DNA from: Desulfobacterales bacterium
Lineage (GTDB): Bacteria > Desulfobacterota > Desulfobacteria > Desulfobacterales > JAHEIW01
Direction: 5' to 3'
DNA length: 61,150 bases
NCBI GenBank assembly: GCA_030145015.1
Contig: JAQYWI010000007.1
Span: 1-61,150 of the forward strand
In this document: one piece after another, positions 42,554 to 51,744 of the stretch
Position numbering within the stretch: position 1 is the stretch's first letter
Layout: each line of letters starts with the position of its first letter
Program-made: the position numbers and the translations under genes
The notes under the pieces: generated by a model
Told to the model about the DNA's origin: nothing
The model's database searches: none
What the model saw: only the letters and a program-made list of their open reading frames with translations

Positions 42554-42657
42554 ATTACCTCCATCTGATCCGAACGTCTCCATGAGTTAATATGAAAAAA
42601 ATAAATCAGTGGCAATTCAGTGAGGGCCCTTGAAAATAAATTGAAATTTTAAGCTGT

Positions 42658-43638
42658 TTATCGATCCGGATGAACAAGAAAGTGTCCATTTGGGTTGAGC
42701 CTGGAGCGGTCGATGACATCGAATATGCCAAGTCCGAAACCCGATCCGGCCGTATAAACCGTGCTCGCCAATCCATGTATATTGCGCGTCTCTCCGGGGG
42801 TATCATAAGAGGAAACGATAGTTAAAGATTTGGGGTCGCGGTTATCGATGAGTTGAAGGCCGCGGGAGCCGTCGGCCACGATGAGCAGGTCATACAACTG
42901 GTAAACACCCAGAGCTTCACCGGGCGTATCCACCGTTCCGGCAACACGCGGTCTGGTGGGGTTGCTTACGTCGATGGCATAGATGCCGGCGGAAAAATCG
43001 GCCACATAGGCATAGCCGGATATGACCTGCACCGCACGCGCATCGCGGGGTGCACGGACAGAAGCCGCAACTCTTGGCTCGGCCGGTCTTTTAATGTTAA
43101 TTATCTGCAGCCCACCGCTGCCGTCCGCCACATAGGCATGGTCGCCGGCAACATAGACACCATGCGCTTCACCCGGTGTGTCGATTGTGGCCACGATCCG
43201 CGGACCCTTGGCGTCACGGATTTTGATGATCTGGAGGCCGGCTTGAGCGTCTGCCACGCAGGCATAGTCGCCAAAGACATAAACATGGCGCGCATCTCCG
43301 GGGGTCTCGACCGAGCCGAGGATCCTGGGGCTGGCCGGGTTGCGAATATCAACGATCTGAAGACCGGCGGAGCCGTCCGCCACATAAGCAAAGCTGCCGA
43401 TCGCATAAACACCCTTTGCCTCGCCGGGCGTACCCAGCGATGCGACCCGCTTAAGGTTCGCCGGCCTGCTGATATCAACCACATAAAGCCCGCTGGCCCC
43501 CCCCGCAACATAGGCATGCTGCCCAATAACATATACATCTAATCCCGGCAGTTCTTCTCCCTCGGCGCCGGCAGTCACCAGCATCAGACTCATGAAGATT
43601 GCCGTGCACACCAAAAGTAAAGATATATTTCGTGTCAT
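42658..43638 (-). CDS. Secreted LVIVD-repeat beta-propeller protein
   Basis: About 326 residues from MTRNISLLLVCTAIFMSLML, a signal peptide; ATAGGGGAA is its ribosome site, and the 22-residue upstream extension is unlikely. Seven or so repeats of about 42 residues with the LVIVD core: GLYVVDISRPANLKRVASLG, GLQIVDIRNPASPRILGSVE, GLQIIKIRDAKGPRIVATID, GLQIINIKRPAEPRVAASVR, GIYAIDVSNPTRPRVAGTVD. These form a beta-propeller, probably periplasmic or surface. No catalytic residues known for the family. Confidence 0.88.
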   Translation of the reverse strand: MTRNISLLLVCTAIFMSLMLVTAGAEGEELPGLDVYVIGQHAYVAGGASGLYVVDISRPANLKRVASLGTPGEAKGVYAIGSFAYVADGSAGLQIVDIRNPASPRILGSVETPGDARHVYVFGDYACVADAQAGLQIIKIRDAKGPRIVATIDTPGEAHGVYVAGDHAYVADGSGGLQIINIKRPAEPRVAASVRAPRDARAVQVISGYAYVADFSAGIYAIDVSNPTRPRVAGTVDTPGEALGVYQLYDLLIVADGSRGLQLIDNRDPKSLTIVSSYDTPGETRNIHGLASTVYTAGSGFGLGIFDVIDRSRLNPNGHFLVHPDR

Positions 43639-44040
43639 AATTCCCCTATATCCTTTGATTTTACAATTCTTGATTTTATATATCATTGCGTGATGAGGGG
43701 TCAATCAATAATTCTTCGGATTTAATATAAAGAAGACCGATTACTTATATGATATTCCGGCCATAGTCGGTTGAGTTGAATGCTTTACGATGAAGACCAA
43801 TCTTATCGCCCTGTGGAAAGGCGCTGATATTGCCAAAACTTTGCGGTCATGTTACAAACGGCGCATATAAAATGTCGCCCAGTTTAAAATTGTGATTGCG
43901 GTGTTACTGTTCTCAGGTTTGAGGTTCAGAAGTTCAGGGTTCAAGGTTACGATACTCCTGAACGGTGAGCGTTGAATTTTTGAACGCTTATGACAGCGAC
44001 TGATGCGAATGATTTTGATAGCCGATTTATGGAGATTACT
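43639..44040. other. Divergent intergenic region
   Basis: About 400 bp between the LVIVD gene and the Omp85-like gene. It contains a word-repeat stretch (GGTTTGAGGTTCAGAAGTTC, then CAGGGTTCAAGG, 43915-43945) with an inverted end (CTCCTGAACGG). No ORF supported. Confidence 0.4.
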
Positions 44041-45324
44041 ATGAAAAAGTGGCTGATTCCTCTGCTGGGTATCCTTTTTATCTTGCCGGTGCAAATCTCT
44101 TTTGCTCAGGGCGTTCGGGTGGGCCCGGATGGTGAATTTTCACAGCAAACCCTCAAGCTGCCCTACGCCTTTTACAATGAGAATTTCGGATTCGCCGGGG
44201 GTTTCGTTTACGGTAAAGTTGGCAGTCCTCAGAAGCAGGCCACCATACTGACCACTGTCATGGTTGGCACCAAAGGCGGTATGGGTTTTCTGGTGGGCAA
44301 AGATATCCAGATGCCACGCATCGAGCGCCTGTTTTTTGATCCCATCGTTTCTGTGGGCTATTTCAGTGATAGTGCGTCCTATGTCGACGGCAATCCTGAT
44401 TTTACGGATGAACGTGCCGGCAGCAATGACTCCGACGAGGACAACTATGTCGAGGGCGACGGCTGGGACAATTTTTTCCGGCTCAAGTTCAAATATTTGC
44501 TTCCGATCGGCAACGGCCGGGACGATATCATCACCACTTATAAAATCAAGGACGGACTCCTGATGTCCGATCCAGTGGGCGGTACTTCCTTGAATCCGTT
44601 CAAAAGCGGCCGCAGCTACCTGGAGATGCGGCCTTTTTACCGTTCCCAGCAGATCGACGGCGACGATGTCGATGAAACGGTAAAAACCAACGGCCTTGAT
44701 TTATCACTGTTCTGGGACAATCGTGACTTTGACGCCAATCCTTCGAAGGGATTCGGTTTACGGGGCAAAGTGTCGCGGGATTTTGGCTGGTTTGACAGCT
44801 CGGATTCATGGACCAACCTGGAGGGTGAGCTGGATGTCTACTTGCCGTTCAAAATGGGAAGTTGGTTGCGCCAGGGCGTTCTGGCTCTAAATCACTGGAC
44901 GTCTTATTCGGCAAGCTGGGATAAGCAATCAAGCGGGGAGGTTACCAACCGGCCGCCGGCCTACACCGGCTCGACCCTGGGCGGCCTCTGGCGCATGCGC
45001 GGCTTCCCCTCGCAGCGCTTCAACGACCGGGCCGCCATTTATTACGCGGCGGAGCTTCGCTTAATTCCCGAGTGGAATCCCTTTAATAACTGGCCGCGGG
45101 TTCAGAAATATGTGGGCATCAAATGGCTGCAGTTTGTCCCCTTTGTGGAAGTCGGGCGGGTGGCCCCTGAATGGCGTTTTTCGGATCTGCACTCGGACAT
45201 GAAATGGGATGCCGGTCTGGGAATCCGGGCCTGGGCCCAAGGCATCGTAATCCGCATCGACACGGCCTATTCCGATGAAGGCGCTAGTGTCCAGATGATG
45301 ATCGCCCAGCCGTTTCAATTCTAG
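44041..45324 (+). CDS. Omp85/D15-like outer-membrane beta-barrel
   Basis: About 427 residues from MKKWLIPLLGILFILPVQIS, a signal peptide cut after FAQG; GGAGATTACT is its ribosome site. The mature protein is a beta-barrel of the surface-antigen D15/BamA-like family without POTRA domains: FYNENFGFAGGFVYGKVG, LFWDNRDFDANPSKGFGLRG, PAYTGSTLGGLWRMRGFP and SQRFNDRAAIYYAAELRL are typical strands. It ends in Phe (QPFQF), the Omp85 assembly signal. Its TAG stop is formed by the MITE-like copy that follows; without it the stop would be TAA. Confidence 0.9.
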   Translation: MKKWLIPLLGILFILPVQISFAQGVRVGPDGEFSQQTLKLPYAFYNENFGFAGGFVYGKVGSPQKQATILTTVMVGTKGGMGFLVGKDIQMPRIERLFFDPIVSVGYFSDSASYVDGNPDFTDERAGSNDSDEDNYVEGDGWDNFFRLKFKYLLPIGNGRDDIITTYKIKDGLLMSDPVGGTSLNPFKSGRSYLEMRPFYRSQQIDGDDVDETVKTNGLDLSLFWDNRDFDANPSKGFGLRGKVSRDFGWFDSSDSWTNLEGELDVYLPFKMGSWLRQGVLALNHWTSYSASWDKQSSGEVTNRPPAYTGSTLGGLWRMRGFPSQRFNDRAAIYYAAELRLIPEWNPFNNWPRVQKYVGIKWLQFVPFVEVGRVAPEWRFSDLHSDMKWDAGLGIRAWAQGIVIRIDTAYSDEGASVQMMIAQPFQF

Positions 45325-45517
45325 AAGCTATCTCAAAAATGTGGATTAGGGTTCAGGGCCCCGCTGAAGCGGGATTACATATCTAATCTTCATAAATTAA
45401 TGTATGCATCAAGGCGCGGAGCGGCATAGAAGCGGAGCATACACGGTAGTATGTGAGCATTTTGAGCCGATTCGCAACACCGCCATGGGCCCTTAGACGC
45501 ATTTTTGAGATAGCTTA
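45324..45517. repeat. MITE-like element, copy 3, inserted in a stop codon
   Basis: 194 bp with ends GAAGCTATCTCAAAAATG and CATTTTTGAGATAGCTTA, flanked by TA (45322-45323, 45518-45519). The interior has CCGCTGAAGCGGGATTACAT and TATGTGAGCATTT as in copy 2. It sits exactly in the stop codon of the barrel gene (TA|A). Confidence 0.85.
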
Positions 45518-45700
45518 TAATTCCGTTCAGCACAAATGCCGGTTAATAAATTGGCTCCTTGCTGTGCCTGGTTGGCAGCACTGAGGCGGCATGCCGATGA
45601 AAATCCTTGTAAATATCGGGCAGGGGAGGTAGTTTCATCGTATCTCCGATCGATCGGGGCATTCATTTAAATTTCCAGACATTTATTCAGCGGAGACACC

Positions 45701-48181
45701 ATGGCTTACAACTCATTCAAATCGATTATTCTTTTTTCTTTGATCGTATTAACTGTTCTGCTCAGCGGACAAACGCTTCAAGCTGCAAATGCCGGTGTCC
45801 CGGGTCTGGCAAAGAGCGGGAACAAAGCCCCTGAGGAAACCGTTCAAGTCCCGGAGAATCTGGGCGGCGATCAGGTCGATTCATTTATGGCCACCCTGAG
45901 CGATGCGCAAGTCAGACGTCTGTTGATTCAGGAATTGAAAGAAGAAGCCGCGCGTGAGCTTACCACAGGCCAAGCGGAGGCCGGTGGCCTGACTGGTTTG
46001 GTAAAAAAAATCCATGCGATTTCCGATATCATCCACTGGCGTATTTACGAACTTAAATCCGGTGCTGGAACAGATCCGGAAGATCTGCCCCGGATATACA
46101 AACTGCTGCGCAAAGGTGAGCGTCAGGAGAAACCCGACGCATTTAAAACCATTTTAAGTGTTATCGGGGTGTTCCTGGCCAGCTTTGTTATCGTCTGGTT
46201 TTCCCGCCGGTTCACGGCAGCCACATACCGCCGGATTGAAAACGCCACATCCGTCAACATGAAAGCCAGAGTAGGGGGGCTGGCGCTGCGAGCCCTGCTG
46301 GATATTTTATTCCTGTTCATCTTCGCGATCGTCACCCTGGCACTGTTTTTTATTTTTTTAGATCGCAGCGGCCCTCAGCGTGTGCTGGTCGCAACCTATT
46401 TGGCCGCTTTTTTAATTGTAATGGCGGTCCAACTGATTTCGCGATTTTTCCTGACCCCTAAGGTTCCGGCCCTGCGGTTTCTGCCGATGGATGATGGGAC
46501 GGCCGTCTATCTTTACCGCTGGTTGATTGCCATTGCGGCGGTTATCACCTTCGGGTGGTTTACCTGCGGAATCTTCCGGGTGGCCGGCGGCAGTGAGGCC
46601 AACCATCTCATTATGATATCAACGGTTGCTTTGATGGCTATTTTGATGATCATCATCATGATTCTGCAAAAGCGCGAGCAGGTTCGGCAATCACTGGCAG
46701 AAGGTCTTCCGGAAACCGGATTTCGAGCTTATCTGGCAAGAATCTGGTATATCCCGGCAATCATCGCAGCACTGTTTTTATGGCTTTTCACGGCATTCAA
46801 CCAGTTTCTGGGGGGAATCCGTCCCGGCGCTCCCGGAATAAAAACCCTGCTGCTGATTCCGCTTTATATCCTGCTCGACTGGGCCCTGCGGGAGATATTG
46901 AGGGTCGCATTTGGAATGGCGGCAAAACCCGGCGAGGTCAGGCAGACCCTGACATCTGGCGATTCGGAGATTTCGGATTCCGCCGCCGAAGGGAAAGCTG
47001 AGGACCGGACAGAAGCTGAAACCGTTGAAGAAACTGGAGAACAAGATAAAGAAGCTGTATCAGCGAGCACCGCAGCAAAGGAATTGCCGATTGGCAAACA
47101 TCTGGATATACGTCGTTTAAACCGCATTATCGGCGGCGGCCTGCGCATTGCACTGGCGGCCTTCGTTTTCTTCTACCTTCTGGAGATATGGGGCGTCGAT
47201 ATTCAGTTTGGCATCGCGGTAACCAAGGCCGCATCTAAAATCCTGATCGTGGTACTAATCTGCTATGTGTTTTGGGAAGTCATCAGCGCGATGATTCAAC
47301 GCAGACTGGCCGCAGAAATGCCGGAAACCGATGAGGACATGGAAGAAGGCGGTGCCGGCGGTTCGCGCATCGGAACGCTCTTGTTGTTGCTGCGAAAATT
47401 CATGTTTGCGGTCATCGTCGTTATGGCAACCTTGATCATGCTCTCTGCGATCGGCGTTAACATCGGCCCCTTGATTGCCGGCGCCGGCGTCATCGGCCTG
47501 GCCATCGGTTTCGGGGCCCAGACCCTTGTGAAAGACATTATCGCCGGCGTGTTTTTTCTGATGGACGATGCCTTCCGTGTTGGTGATTACATCGAAACCG
47601 CCGGGACAAAAGGCATGGTGGAACATATCTCGCTGCGCTCGTTGAGACTGCGCCATCCGCGGGGGATGGTGAACACGATTCCATTTGGTGACATGGGCAT
47701 CGTTACCAATATGAGCCGGGACTACATTATCACGAAACTCGACTTTCGGGTTCGCTATGACACCGATGTAGATAAGATCAGAAAAATCATTAAAAATAAA
47801 GTATATGAACCGATTATGCAGAACGAAGAACTGGGTCCCAAGCTGCTCGATAAAATAAAATCCCAGGGCGTCAGATCAATGGATGACTCGGCCATGATCA
47901 TGCGGATCAAATATAAAACCGCACCCGGCCAACAGTTCATTATCCGCAAAGAAGTTTATCGCTTAATGCAGGAAGCCTTCCAAAAAGCAGGCATCGAGTT
48001 TGCCCATCGCAATGTTACGGTTTACATGCCGCCGGAAACCACTGAAACAGAGCCCGGCGGGCAACCGGACCCAGAATCGGCGACCGGCGGCACATCTGAT
48101 CAAAAATTGACTGATAAAGCCGCTGCCGCTGCGGCCATTGCAGTGGCGCAGGCTGAAGCTGACGAACAGAAGCCGAAATAA
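45701..48181 (+). CDS. Large MscS-family mechanosensitive channel
   Basis: An 826-residue inner-membrane protein. It has a signal or first helix (SIILFSLIVLTVLLSGQTLQ), a periplasmic part (about 30-140), then about eight hydrophobic helices, an acidic cytoplasmic linker (EDRTEAETVEETGEQDKEAV, about 425-455), and the MscS core: pore helix GPLIAGAGVIGLAIGFGAQT, LVKDIIAGVFFLMDDAFRVG, then the beta domain IETAGTKGMVEHISLRSLRL and HPRGMVNTIPFGDM. It resembles MscK/YbdG-like large members. Releases osmolytes upon hypo-osmotic shock. CCGATCGATCGG, a 12-bp palindrome, lies 35 bp upstream. Confidence 0.92.
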   Translation: MAYNSFKSIILFSLIVLTVLLSGQTLQAANAGVPGLAKSGNKAPEETVQVPENLGGDQVDSFMATLSDAQVRRLLIQELKEEAARELTTGQAEAGGLTGLVKKIHAISDIIHWRIYELKSGAGTDPEDLPRIYKLLRKGERQEKPDAFKTILSVIGVFLASFVIVWFSRRFTAATYRRIENATSVNMKARVGGLALRALLDILFLFIFAIVTLALFFIFLDRSGPQRVLVATYLAAFLIVMAVQLISRFFLTPKVPALRFLPMDDGTAVYLYRWLIAIAAVITFGWFTCGIFRVAGGSEANHLIMISTVALMAILMIIIMILQKREQVRQSLAEGLPETGFRAYLARIWYIPAIIAALFLWLFTAFNQFLGGIRPGAPGIKTLLLIPLYILLDWALREILRVAFGMAAKPGEVRQTLTSGDSEISDSAAEGKAEDRTEAETVEETGEQDKEAVSASTAAKELPIGKHLDIRRLNRIIGGGLRIALAAFVFFYLLEIWGVDIQFGIAVTKAASKILIVVLICYVFWEVISAMIQRRLAAEMPETDEDMEEGGAGGSRIGTLLLLLRKFMFAVIVVMATLIMLSAIGVNIGPLIAGAGVIGLAIGFGAQTLVKDIIAGVFFLMDDAFRVGDYIETAGTKGMVEHISLRSLRLRHPRGMVNTIPFGDMGIVTNMSRDYIITKLDFRVRYDTDVDKIRKIIKNKVYEPIMQNEELGPKLLDKIKSQGVRSMDDSAMIMRIKYKTAPGQQFIIRKEVYRLMQEAFQKAGIEFAHRNVTVYMPPETTETEPGGQPDPESATGGTSDQKLTDKAAAAAAIAVAQAEADEQKPK

Positions 48182-48331
48182 GACGTTTAGGTTGACCGGT
48201 CTAGCCCGTTGCGCAGGTTGTTCTGTTGAAATCGGAAAAACATCTGATTTTATTTTTTTCGGGCAAACAGGACAAGGCGTTAATGGGCGACAGGACAAGG
48301 CGCTCAACCTGTATAATGCGAGCATTATCGG

Positions 48332-49291
48332 TTATAGATTCCACATGACCGGATCCTCATCCAGGTAGTCCGTAACGCTGCGGCCGATCTGGTCTATCTG
48401 GGACAACTCTTCGTCGGATAGCGCTATTGAACCTGCCTTGGCGTTTTCACTTGCCTGCTTGGCGTTGCGAGCGCCGGCAATTGCACATGCGCCGGGCTGT
48501 GAGGTGACCCAGCTCAAAGCCAGTTGTCCCAGCGTAACACCCTTTCGGTCCGCAATCGGGCGCAGTTTTGTGAGCGCTGCCTGTACGCGTGCATATGAAT
48601 CCGCCTGAAAGAGTTTGTTCTTTGCCCGGTTGTCACCTTTCGCAAAAGTGTGATCCGGCCCGAATTTTCCAGTCAAAAGCCCCTGGGCCATGGGCGAGTA
48701 TGCCAGAATTGTAATCTTATTTTCGACACAAAACGACAGGGTATCTTTTTCCACATGGCGCCAGAATAGAGAATACGGGGGTTGCAGACTGTCAATCTGA
48801 CCGTATTGGGCCGCCGCCTGTAACTGGGGACGTGAAAAATTGGATACGCCGATTGCCCGGATTTTTCCCTGCTCCTTGAGCTCAGTGAGAGCCCCTATCG
48901 TTTCACCGATCGGTACTTCATCAAAACCGAATGAACCTGAAGGCCAGTGTATTTGATAGAGATCGATGTAATCCGTTTGCAGATTTTTAAGCGAACGATG
49001 GCACGCTTCTAAAACCTGATCGAATTTTAAATGGTTGGAAAAAACCTTGGTTGCATAAATTACCTTATCGCGTACTTCGGATATTGCGGACGCTAGTATT
49101 TGTTCCGAATGCCCTTTGCCATAGGCTTCGGCCGTATCGAAAGTGGTGATGCCCGCCTCGAACGCGGCCCGAATCGCCTTGGTCGTTTCCCGGTCATCGA
49201 TTCCCACCCACATCTCTTTGCCTGCCTGCCATAAGCCCATGATAATGGGTGATATGCGTATATCTGATTGTCCCAATTTGCGCAGCTGCAT
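48332..49291 (-). CDS. Aldo/keto reductase
   Basis: A 319-residue NADPH-dependent oxidoreductase with a TIM barrel. Catalytic residues: Asp and Tyr in TTFDTAEAYGKGHSEQIL, Lys in VIYATKV, His in LYQIHWP. The NADP-binding end RPIADRKGVTLGQLALSWVT then CAIAGARNAKQASENA is complete. It belongs to the group near YhdN/YdhF-like general stress reductases. Substrate unknown. Transcribed alone, convergent with MscS. Confidence 0.92.
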   Translation of the reverse strand: MQLRKLGQSDIRISPIIMGLWQAGKEMWVGIDDRETTKAIRAAFEAGITTFDTAEAYGKGHSEQILASAISEVRDKVIYATKVFSNHLKFDQVLEACHRSLKNLQTDYIDLYQIHWPSGSFGFDEVPIGETIGALTELKEQGKIRAIGVSNFSRPQLQAAAQYGQIDSLQPPYSLFWRHVEKDTLSFCVENKITILAYSPMAQGLLTGKFGPDHTFAKGDNRAKNKLFQADSYARVQAALTKLRPIADRKGVTLGQLALSWVTSQPGACAIAGARNAKQASENAKAGSIALSDEELSQIDQIGRSVTDYLDEDPVMWNL

Positions 49292-49359
49292 GGTTTCCTC
49301 CTATTATTTGACAGGATCTACAGGATTTACATGATTTTTTTATTAAGTTCTTTTCAATA

Positions 49360-49476
49360 CCCCATCCGCTTGCGGTGGGGTTTCCGCTAGTTCCCTCTCC
49401 CTGAGGGAGAGGGCTATGCTGAGGGGGAATATAATAGGATAATTCCTTTTACATACCCCGACCGCTTGCGGCGGGG
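49360..49476. repeat. Small-hairpin array
   Basis: Three hairpins: CCCCatCCGC-tt-GCGGtGGGG (49360-49380), CCCTCTCC-ctga-GGGAGAGGG (49393-49413), CCCCgaCCGC-tt-GCGGcGGGG (49456-49476). The first and last are near-identical. Same construction principle as the multi-hairpin repeats but another sequence. A word repeat ACAGGATTTACATGATT lies beside it. Confidence 0.8.
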
Positions 49477-49627
49477 TGGTTAATTTATACAAGTGAACGT
49501 AACCACTTAAACTCAAAAAAACAAGAACCGCCAAAGTTCATTTTTTACAATGGTTGCTCTTTATCTTCCAGATACTTATGATAAAATAATCGCTCGTTGG
49601 CTTCTATAAAAAAACAGGAGAAAATTC

Positions 49628-50794
49628 ATGGCTGCAGATGATGGGGTTGATTTCTACCAGTTAGATGATCTGCTCGAGGGTGAAGAGAAAAAGATCAGAG
49701 ACCGTGTAAGCGCATTTGTGGATCAAGAATGTATGCCTGTCATTGCCGAGCATTTTGACAAAGGCACCTTTCCCATGAAGTTGATCCCACGGCTTGCCGA
49801 GCTGGGACTTTTCGGGGTGCATGTGGAGGGTTACGGTTGCCGCGAAAAAAGCCACACCGTTTACGGCCTTATCTGTCAGGAGTTAAGCCGCTGTGACAGC
49901 GGTTTAAGAGCGATGTTTTCAGTTCAGAATTCTTTGGTGATGTTTCCCATTTACAAATTCGGATCTAAGGAACAGGCTAAAAAATGGCTGCCGCAGATGG
50001 CAAGCGGAAACGTTATTGGCTGTTTTGGTTTGTCAGAGCCCGGTTTTGGCTCGAATCCCGGAGGCATGCAGACACGGGCAGAACTGAAAAAGGGGTGTTT
50101 TGTTCTGAATGGCAAAAAAATGTGGATTACCAACGGCCCGATCGCAAAGCTGGCTATAATTTGGGCGAAATTGGATGATGAAATCAGAGGTTTTCTGGTG
50201 GAAACCGATACCCCGGGATTCCGTGCGACGCCGATTCAGCGTAAATTTTCATACCGAACATCGCCCACCGCGCTGATCGATCTCAAGGATTGCACGATCG
50301 ATGCGAGCAACGTTTTACCCAATACCAGGGGCCTCAAGTCTATCTTTGAATGCCTCAATTTTGCCAGATACGGTGTGGCCTGCGGAGCGGCCGGCTCTGC
50401 TATTTCGTGCTATCAGGCCGCCAAAGCATTTTCCCTCGACCGGGAAGTATTCGACCGACCGATTGCCGGCTATCAGCTTGTTCAAGATCGCCTGGTCCGT
50501 ATAATGATTGAAATCACCAAAGCGCAATTGATCAATTATCATCTTGGACGGCTGTTGGACGAAAATAAGGCCCGACCGGCTCAAATATCGCTTGCCAAGA
50601 TGAATAATGTGCACGAAGCAATTAAAATCGCCCGCATTGCGCGTGATATTCTCGGAGCGCGCGGTATCCTGGCCGATCACCAGGTCATTCGTCATTTATG
50701 TGATCTGGAAGCCATAAGCGCGCTGGAGGGAACGCACAGTATGCACACGCTGCTTATCGGGCAGGAGATCACAGGTATCTCGGCGTTCACCTAA
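49628..50794 (+). CDS. Acyl-CoA dehydrogenase, glutaryl-CoA dehydrogenase-like
   Basis: A 388-residue FAD enzyme. Markers: GCFGLSEPGFGSNPGGMQTR (FAD and substrate), KMWITNGPIAKLAIIWAK, RAMFSVQNSLVMFPI and the catalytic Glu367 in ALEGTHSMHTLLIGQEITG. The numbering matches human glutaryl-CoA dehydrogenase: Arg94 is kept (SGLRAM), Glu87 is Ser and the residue before the catalytic Glu (human Tyr369) is Leu366. In the non-decarboxylating enzyme of Desulfococcus this Tyr is Val. So the product may be glutaconyl-CoA. GAAAATTC-ATG with AGGAG upstream. Confidence 0.85.
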   Translation: MAADDGVDFYQLDDLLEGEEKKIRDRVSAFVDQECMPVIAEHFDKGTFPMKLIPRLAELGLFGVHVEGYGCREKSHTVYGLICQELSRCDSGLRAMFSVQNSLVMFPIYKFGSKEQAKKWLPQMASGNVIGCFGLSEPGFGSNPGGMQTRAELKKGCFVLNGKKMWITNGPIAKLAIIWAKLDDEIRGFLVETDTPGFRATPIQRKFSYRTSPTALIDLKDCTIDASNVLPNTRGLKSIFECLNFARYGVACGAAGSAISCYQAAKAFSLDREVFDRPIAGYQLVQDRLVRIMIEITKAQLINYHLGRLLDENKARPAQISLAKMNNVHEAIKIARIARDILGARGILADHQVIRHLCDLEAISALEGTHSMHTLLIGQEITGISAFT

Positions 50795-50814
50795 ACCAGG
50801 TGTCAGGGGTATTA

Positions 50815-50900
50815 TTAGACCACACCCGAGGACGAGGACGAGTACGAGGACGAGTAAAAGGAGGAGAATAAAATATCGTCCTCGTCCTCGTCCTCGAAAA
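50815..50900. repeat. Inverted GACGAG word repeat
   Basis: CGAGGACGAGGACGAGTACG and so on (50826-50857) against ATCGTCCTCGTCCTCGTCCT (50875-50896). Perfect complement over most of its length; same words as at 17518-17625. Confidence 0.8.
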
Positions 50901-50953
50901 CCGACTGACACGCGACACCTTGAAACTTTGAAAAATGAAAAAAGGAGATTACG

Positions 50954-51508
50954 ATGAAAAAAGCCATTGGTCCCCAGACGCTGCTCTATCCCATGCCGGC
51001 CGTTTTGGTCGGTACGCAGGTGCAAGGAAAACCGAACTTTATGACCGCCGCCTGGTGCGGGATTGCCGCCTCAACACCGCCGGCGATTTCGGTCGCAATA
51101 CGGCCGGCCCGATTCACGTTTGAAGGCATTTCAGAGAACAACACATTTTCCATAAATATACCCTCAGCAGACATGGCCGAAAAAGTGGATTACTGCGGTA
51201 TCTATTCCGGTCATAAAGTCGATAAATCTCAAATTTTTGAGGTCGCGTACGGTAAACTGAATACGGCCCCGTTGATTCAAGAGTGCCCCGTTAACCTGGA
51301 ATGCAAGGTTATCCATTCACTGGATCTTGGCAGTCATGTCCTGTTCATTGGAGAGATCATGGAAACCTATGTTGATGCGGGTTGCATGACCGCTGAAAAG
51401 GCGGACCCGGCTAAAATTGATGCATTGATATACATAACCGGTGCCAAGCAATACCGGAGAATTGGAGATGTTGTTGGGAAGGCATGGGATATTGGGAAGA
51501 AAAAATAA
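50954..51508 (+). CDS. Flavoredoxin/flavin reductase-like FMN protein
   Basis: A 184-residue FMN-binding split-barrel protein. PMPAVLVGTQVQGKPNFMTA and ISVAIRPARFTFEGISENNT with FSINIPSADMAEKVDYCGIY mark the flavin reductase-like family including flavoredoxins of sulfate reducers. Likely an electron carrier or NAD(P)H:flavin reductase. AAGGAGATTACG precedes the ATG. Follows the acyl-CoA dehydrogenase gene after 160 bp; no direct functional tie can be shown. Confidence 0.88.
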   Translation: MKKAIGPQTLLYPMPAVLVGTQVQGKPNFMTAAWCGIAASTPPAISVAIRPARFTFEGISENNTFSINIPSADMAEKVDYCGIYSGHKVDKSQIFEVAYGKLNTAPLIQECPVNLECKVIHSLDLGSHVLFIGEIMETYVDAGCMTAEKADPAKIDALIYITGAKQYRRIGDVVGKAWDIGKKK

Positions 51509-51512
51509 GATA

Positions 51513-51670
51513 GATTAGCTCATAGCTGATAGTTCAGGTCATAGGCTTGAAGCTGGGATGCCAGGAGGCTTGGAAGCAATCAAGAGCTCGTAGCTCATAT
51601 CTCTTTGCTGATATTCCTTACTATGAGCCATGAGCTATCAGCAATGAGCTATTTGCCTGAAAACTGAAAG
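51513..51670. repeat. Nested word-repeat hairpin
   Basis: TTAGCTCATAGCTGATAGTT, GGCTTGAAGCTGGGATGCCA, GGAGGCTTGGAAGCAATC; loop; GAGCTCGTAGCTC, ACTATGAGCCATGAGCTATC, AATGAGCTATTTGCCTGAAA. Words in the same order as at 29845 and 38803. Confidence 0.75.
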
Positions 51671-51744
51671 AAATGTGACATCCAAAAAATCGAATCAAAA
51701 ACAAGATAAAAGGAATTTGCATTTTTGAGCGGAGGCAAAAACCC

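Noticed and set aside
49343..49534. Minus-strand ORF over the small-hairpin array
   Set aside because: Made of hairpin and word-repeat DNA.
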